A DNA stretch of 64,000 bases from Desarmillaria ectypa. Its lineage: Eukaryota > Basidiomycota > Agaricomycetes > Agaricales > Physalacriaceae. Below, one piece after another: positions 58,221-64,000 of the stretch. Below the pieces are notes generated by a model. The model was not told the DNA's origin. It made no database searches and saw only the letters and a program-made list of their open reading frames with translations. A program made the position numbers and the translations under genes. Location of the stretch: NCBI GenBank assembly GCA_030407005.1, contig JAUDYN010000003.1, positions 4,092,001 to 4,156,000 on the forward strand, read 5' to 3'. Numbering within the stretch: position 1 is the stretch's first letter; each line of letters starts with the position of its first letter.

Positions 58221-61200
58221 CAATACTGATCAAGCGGTGTGGGGTAAAGAGAGGGCTCGGATAAGAACACTTTTTAGTGGCATTGTTGGAGAAATTATGC
58301 CCCGTCGTGGGAGAAGTATATACCTACAGTTGCCTATATTTCGACAGAGGAATCTAGACATTATGTTTTTATTTTTTTCGGCCTCCTACAATCACGACAA
58401 AATTGAAAGATAACGTAAATCTTGACGCGCTTGACATCGGGGAGGACTGATTCGATGTGGGGCTAGTCAATATGCCAATAAATCACGCTAAAGCCCGAGA
58501 AACTCTAGGACGTCCGCAGAGGTCGGTGGGAAAGGGACAGGTTCTTGATATGTCGTGTCAACAGTTGCACGGATATGGTATTCTCATAGATTATTTCTGC
58601 TTAGAAGCAGAACCTGGATCACCGAGGCCCCGCAGGGTCGAGAAGAAGACAGAGAACGAATGCCTATGCATATCAAAAAAACGAATGGGGTCCTGTATGT
58701 TCGTCATTTATGACGTACCTGTTGGAAGGAAACCCTTATTCTGGGAGATATAATACCTTAAGGAACAAGTAGAGCCGAAATAAAATTGTTCTGACCTACT
58801 GATGGGTGATACATTGGAACCGGAGTCTGGACGTACTTACTAAGACTAACGCTGAAGTCGCCAACTACGTTCCGGCTCCGTCAATCAGTGGCTGTCAGCA
58901 TAGCCTGAGGTCCCCAGAAGTGCAGGCCTAGAGTGATAGAGAGAGTTGGCTAGAACAAGGATAGTAGTAGAAGCAAAATAAAGAATCAGAGTCAAGGGAA
59001 CAGGATAGGGTGAAGCTTGGTCATAAATATGGTGATGGGGGAAACGATTATGCTGATCTCATAGAATCTTGTATCCTAGTATTCATCTAGTACCGCCCCT
59101 ACTTCCCCCGCTGTGATAAACCTGCAGCACCGAATGGTACATAAGTTATTATCTAGCTCCATTTGTAAGTCTCGTAGTAGCAGTGCATGCCACTCATTCT
59201 CCGTTTTCCATAGCGACGAGATCCTTAGACTTCCTTATTCTGGACGGAAAACATATGACCTCGGTGTGCGTATCCGGGATTCCAAGCATAGTGTTTCACA
59301 GGAGAGGCTAGTACACTTTAGCTCGTAAAAAACGAAACCTTAAAAAGCTTTGTTTTAACAAAGCCTTTCTCGGTCCCGAAAAGGCCGTCAGTAAAACGGT
59401 ATGAAAAACTTTTCCCCCTATGGAACAATAGAATTAAGGTAACTTTTCGTTTTACAGCGCTCAAAACAAGGTAGTAACAACTGAAGCTTAAATCGAAACC
59501 TTTTAAGATTCCAATTTAGGTTATCAAAAGCGTATCAGCCTCTGCAGTGTAGCTCTATAACGGCGTAATAAGTTTGCATGCGGAGACTCTAACGGAACCA
59601 GCTCAAGTGCAATGCGAGCGCCGGCATCACATGTCCTGAAAAGAAACTATTATATTTTTATTGTAGTTACGGCTATCAGTGAATCACTACGATGACTCAC
59701 GTAGATAGTGGGCGAATTTACACGGCAAATGCTCATATACGTAATCAATTTATAATCTATGTCTTATCTTTGAGCCAACACCTTCAATAATATTACAGGC
59801 ACGGATGAATCATTGTCGACCACGTTTGTCGTGTCACAGGTCTTGAGGCATTTCTGCGAGGCGAGTCGGGTGTGTTATTTATCCCCGAGAACTGGTTGTA
59901 TGCCTGCATATGACCAGCTGAAAAGCCAATATTAAAGTATACTTGCGATTGTTGTAAGGGTAGGATACTTGTACCCCTTGATCTTTAGAAGCCGTCACCC
60001 ACCGACTGTAGAAGGGGATGCCGGATGGAAGTGTAAGCGTTGGAGTTGATGTAATTAGTAGCAAAGAACAGGGAAGAGCTATAGTTTAGACCTGTGACGT
60101 GTACCTAATATATGACCAAGCGTCCGAGTATTGCCAAATAGTACATCGTCAGAGCCACTATGGCCCATGAGACTGAAATATCCGTAGAGGTGAAAAGGAA
60201 TCAGTAGTGTTGGAAAATGGTCGTCGGCGGAGATTGGTCCGAATGTTATGGAATATCACTGGAACTTTGATCAGAAAGAGAAAGAGGCATGGAGGCATCA
60301 TTTTGTAGATCGTTAAGGCCCAAGTGTCATAGCAGGTGTTGGTCCGACATCCGTATGCAAAGATAAGTGAAGTAACCGCCGGGTTTTCTTTTTTTTTTTA
60401 GAACGTAAGGGGGGTAGCTGGTACCGTTTGAAGGACGGACGTTAAAGGGCTTTGTATTTCTGTTAATCGGAAATGAGTGCAAAAACGAAACTGCCAATTG
60501 GTGCTCGCCGGGGGACAAAGCATGTTCCCGCGAAACTTTGCCTAGCATTGGTCTGTTAGAACTCTACAGCCGGGTATCGATACCTGCATACACAGGCATT
60601 AAGCAACGCTGGCTGAAATTCAAATAGAGAATATAATCTGAATCTCAGAGGAACTGAATTGTGATGTATCAATATTGGTATTTTAAGTAATATTAGATAG
60701 ACACACCGAGGTGGACTGATAGCAGCAAGACAGCAGCATTTATATACTCTCGAATTGCTACGCTGACGAATGTGACAGACTATCGACGTATCAACGCGGG
60801 CCCAGTGAAGTTGCAATACCCAGGTTAAGCGTTCAATCTTCTATCAACAGAAGGGAATAAATTATAGGATACGACTTCGCATTGTTTCGCTTAAAAATGA
60901 GGTGAAACACATCGTAAAAACCAAGACAGAGAACGGCACGACACTCAAACCAGACGTCATACTTCGGGTATGGCGCAAGGCAGTATGAATGTAACTGATT
61001 GGCCATTGCACAAAGATCTTGGAGGTGGTTTGCGTATTCAAGCAAGGTAAGATACCGCTACCTTCCTGCATTTTGAGACCCCCCACCCATCGATGCTATC
61101 TAACGCCGCCAGACTGTGGGCATAGTGACCCATTACTGTGGGCAAAGGTGTACCTCAGTCGATATTTAAGTGGAAATATGATTAGCGAATAAGCGTTGTC

Positions 61201-61339
61201 GTGGTTAGTGGCAAGTTTGAAGTTACACTTATTGGCAGGCAGCTAGCGCGTAACTTTCGGCCGACGGTCCCAAATTGCCGCAATTTTCCGTGTGCCCTCA
61301 AAATTTTCATCATGACTTGCGTTCTAGTCGGTTAGAATG
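58221..61339. other. no supported gene; one palindromic patch
   Basis: No recognisable gene. 59325-59460 is A/T-rich with short inverted matches: 'gctttgttttaacaaagc' is a near-perfect hairpin, and 'gtaaaa.acgaaa' recurs inverted as 'tttcgttttac'. It may be a small inverted-repeat element. Confidence 0.4.
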
Positions 61340-61587
61340 TGTTGTGAAAAACGGGGGATGAATAGATCAGTTCGTTCCCAGTTAGTACATGCGCGGTGTC
61401 AGGCCAATAGTATTGCGCTTGGCTGAGCTCTGCAAACGCATGCAGATGTACACTACTGTACCTACTTATATACTAAATGCTAATTTACTAGAATGTTCTA
61501 CAAGTTTCCTAATATTTCTTTCTTAATCAGCAAGTTCGGCATGATGCCGGATTGCCATTATCTCGGCTCAACTCTCAAATCCCAACA
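61340..61587 (-). mobile_element. solo LTR, copy C, inverted, with 5-bp target duplication
   Basis: 248-bp copy in reverse orientation (TGTTGTG... to ...CCCAACA on plus), flanked by 'gaatg' on both sides (61335-61339 and 61588-61592). It is about 98 percent identical by eye to copies A and B. No internal retrotransposon region is present. Confidence 0.93.
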
Positions 61588-61592
61588 GAATG

Positions 61593-64000
61593 CATTCCGC
61601 TACACTGTAAGCCGGGAGATAATCATAACAGAGGTCTTTATTATCTTTGCTTCTAGTCCACGGTGAGCTCCGGCTGCGGTGAACTTTGCGACATTGCAGC
61701 GCTTAAGATTTTCTTCCGCCAAGCGTGTACCTCTTTAACACACCTACAGGAACCGATGTAGCACACTTTTTACACGGATGGAAATCTGTGAAGCCTTCGT
61801 GTCCTTCACCATTCAGTTCTTCGCTATATTATTGTGGGTCACAGACATCCCCTCATTGGCTAACCTACTTCTGCTTACGGCGAGACACATAAGTAATACT
61901 GTGCAAGCAATCTTGTTTGCTTGGACTTCTATCCTTTGTATTGATCTATACTCTGGTTAGAGCAGCTGCATGTGTGCTTGAAAGCACCCGTAATACTCTG
62001 TGTTTCTGAAAATTTGATAAAGACTTTAACCGATGTACTATGACTCATAATGAATCTTATGATCTCAATTTTCCGTCTTACCGATTATCTTTTCCCATCC
62101 GAACATGTGATCGCATGCTCTTCGTTGCATTGCTGTCATGTACCCGCGTAATTGTTCATCTTTCGATACAGGATGAACGTTCTTTATCTCTCTGTTAAAT
62201 CCTCAAGGCTCTCAGCTGATTGCAGGGGACATGAATCACTTCGGACAGCTATATGCTTCAAGGCCGTTCAAGGCCATTCATAATTGATAATCATGGTCGT
62301 ATTCGCTAACCGTGGAGTCAAAAACAGTTTCGGGGTCGATACGTGACGGTCCGTTCCCCAGAACATTTCCAGTACCCCACTGGTGATGCGATATCGCATC
62401 TTTATTTCTCCAATTCTAAACCGATTGCCTTTCCATAGATAACAGTAGTTGATGCCGTACTACTAATAGCCGCGATAAGCCTCTGAAAATGTACGCCTGC
62501 CTTCTTCATGTTACCTTTCATTTCGGGTGTTTTCTCACAAGGTCTAAATCTACCGATATGAAGGCGCCTAGGAAACGATGACACATTTTTACCAACACAC
62601 TCAATTTCGTACACAACCATTCGTGGCAAGATAGTTCCCAAGAGAATCCTACTTCAGCAATGCTTATGGGACGTGTCGGTCATATCGGCTACTGGAAACT
62701 GAGCTTTCAGATTGCGACAACATCATGTAGCATCAAGCCCATTGAGTATTCGCCTTCCTTCCCCAAATCTGGGCTAACGTCACTATTTGAAGGTACTACG
62801 ACTGAACTAATCAGCTTTTTCCCAAGTTCATCTGGCTATCCATTCTGATATCTTTTCTTATAATGTGACTCTTCCGCTAAGTCTATTAAAATGTGGCGCA
62901 TCGAAGTCGAGCCAAACCGAACTAGATTTGTTTCGGGACAATCAGCTTTGTTGTGCCTGTACCCTGTACATAATACGTATATATGATCAAAGATTGTCTT
63001 AATGACGCTCAACGCTGTTAACGGGTGTCATTTTCCGTTAGCGACTGGAGCGGTACGAATTCTGAGGAAGTGTACAAACTAGCGACTTGACAAGGTAAGA
63101 AGTCCGGAATACAACTATTGGGGAGCCCCGCTCCGGGGACTGCCCGAGGGGCTCTGCAGGAGCCCCAGCGATTGAACGTTTTCACACTCGGCTGGTGGGC
63201 CGATTACGGCTGTGTACGTGATACTGTTGCAATATATTTGGGTTTCGTCACCAGGTCCTTCCTCAAGTCCTCTTCGGTCGTTGACGTTAACACTGTTGTA
63301 CGTGTCACACGCTGTCAGCTGTGAGGCGGGGAAAATCATTCACACAAATAGATGATGTGAAGTCTATTACTATTCATCTAATATTACCATCATAATCAAT
63401 CGTAATTTATGGACCTTGTAGCCGTAGAGTACCAATTGCGAGCATTAATCATTAACCAGTCTTGTACTACGATAATATCACGCTTAATGGTGTTATTTTA
63501 CTTTGCCCCATCAGGCCCCATCTTCCTTATGTCCATCTCAGCCTACCTTACCTCGTTGTGCAAAGAATTAACTGGTCCCACCAAAACAAGTATTTTCCAT
63601 AGAATTTCATCAGTAGCTTGACATATTCTCTTTCCTTTATATATATATAAATATCAATGAACATTAAATGCAATTTTCAGCATTATTTTCAACCCAACCC
63701 ATGCGAGCCACTCGACGCGTACATGGGCCCCCTGAGGGGCCCCGCCGGTGTTGGCGCCGATGGAGTGGAGTTCCTCATTAAGTAACATCAAGAGCCTCCG
63801 GCAGCAGGGCTCTCAAATAGTTAGAACCAGAGGTTGGTACCAATCTTTCAAAATAAATGTCCTGTGATGATAAATACTCGTTTAACTCAGACCACGACGG
63901 CTCGGATCATAGGAACCGAACGCCGCTTAAGAAAGATCCGCTGCTTCGTATGTAAACCATGATATAGATTTACAGAGGCCGAAGAATGAGAGTAACGCAA
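61593..64000. other. no supported gene; GC-rich hairpins near the end
   Basis: No recognisable gene. 63118-63170 and 63724-63750 contain GC-rich palindromes ('gagccccgctccggggac', 'ggggctctgcaggagcccc', 'gggccccctgaggggcccc') that stand out from the A/T-richer surroundings. Confidence 0.45.

Overview
This window looks like a gene-poor, repeat-rich stretch of a filamentous fungal nuclear genome, most likely an Agaricomycete (mushroom-forming Basidiomycota). The evidence is spliceosomal genes with many introns of about 47 to 68 bp, a fungal Zn(II)2Cys6 regulator, a fungal BTB protein, a P450 of the fungal type, a GPI-type glycoprotein resembling the basidiomycete 'macrofage activating glycoprotein' group, and solo LTRs. 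Only about eight genes look intact in 64 kb. Most of the rest is old, degenerate or repeated sequence.

Layout. 1-3.2 kb: diverged repeats. 3.25-4.5 kb: a two-exon Zn2Cys6 transcription factor (+). 5.0-5.4 kb: a repeat copied at two BTB loci. 9.26-10.36 kb: a BTB pseudogene (-) split by a solo LTR with a perfect 5-bp target duplication. 13.1-14.1 kb: a broken cytochrome P450 (+), whose 3' part recurs at 29.0-29.5 kb. 22.9 kb: a second solo LTR. 24.0 kb: the first of three tiny genes sharing a 19-residue invariant tail. 25-28.4 kb: an orphan open frame and a diverged duplication. 29.7-30.9 kb: an intact five-exon metallo-beta-lactamase-fold hydrolase (-). 34.5-35.3 kb: the intact BTB gene (+), paralogue of the 9-10 kb pseudogene in inverted orientation. 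41.0 kb: second tiny gene. 42.8-43.9 kb: a seven-exon enoyl-CoA hydratase/isomerase (-) ending in a peroxisomal-type AKL tripeptide. 48.5-50.1 kb: an eleven-exon secreted, probably GPI-anchored glycoprotein (-). 54.1 kb: third tiny gene (-). 55.7-56.5 kb: a diverged duplication. 61.3 kb: third solo LTR. The remainder has no gene I can support.

No operon-like or cluster logic links the intact genes: a regulator, a hydrolase, a fatty-acid/branched-chain-type crotonase, a cell-surface glycoprotein and a BTB protein are each isolated between repeats. The most interesting signal is the dispersed family of 53 to 64 residue proteins (24.0, 41.0 and 54.1 kb). Their C-terminal zinc-knuckle-like motif is identical at the protein level while the DNA differs at third codon positions. 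They also share a TATA-like element about 85 to 110 bp upstream of the ATG and a probable intron just after the stop codon. I do not recognise this family and infer no function beyond possible metal binding.
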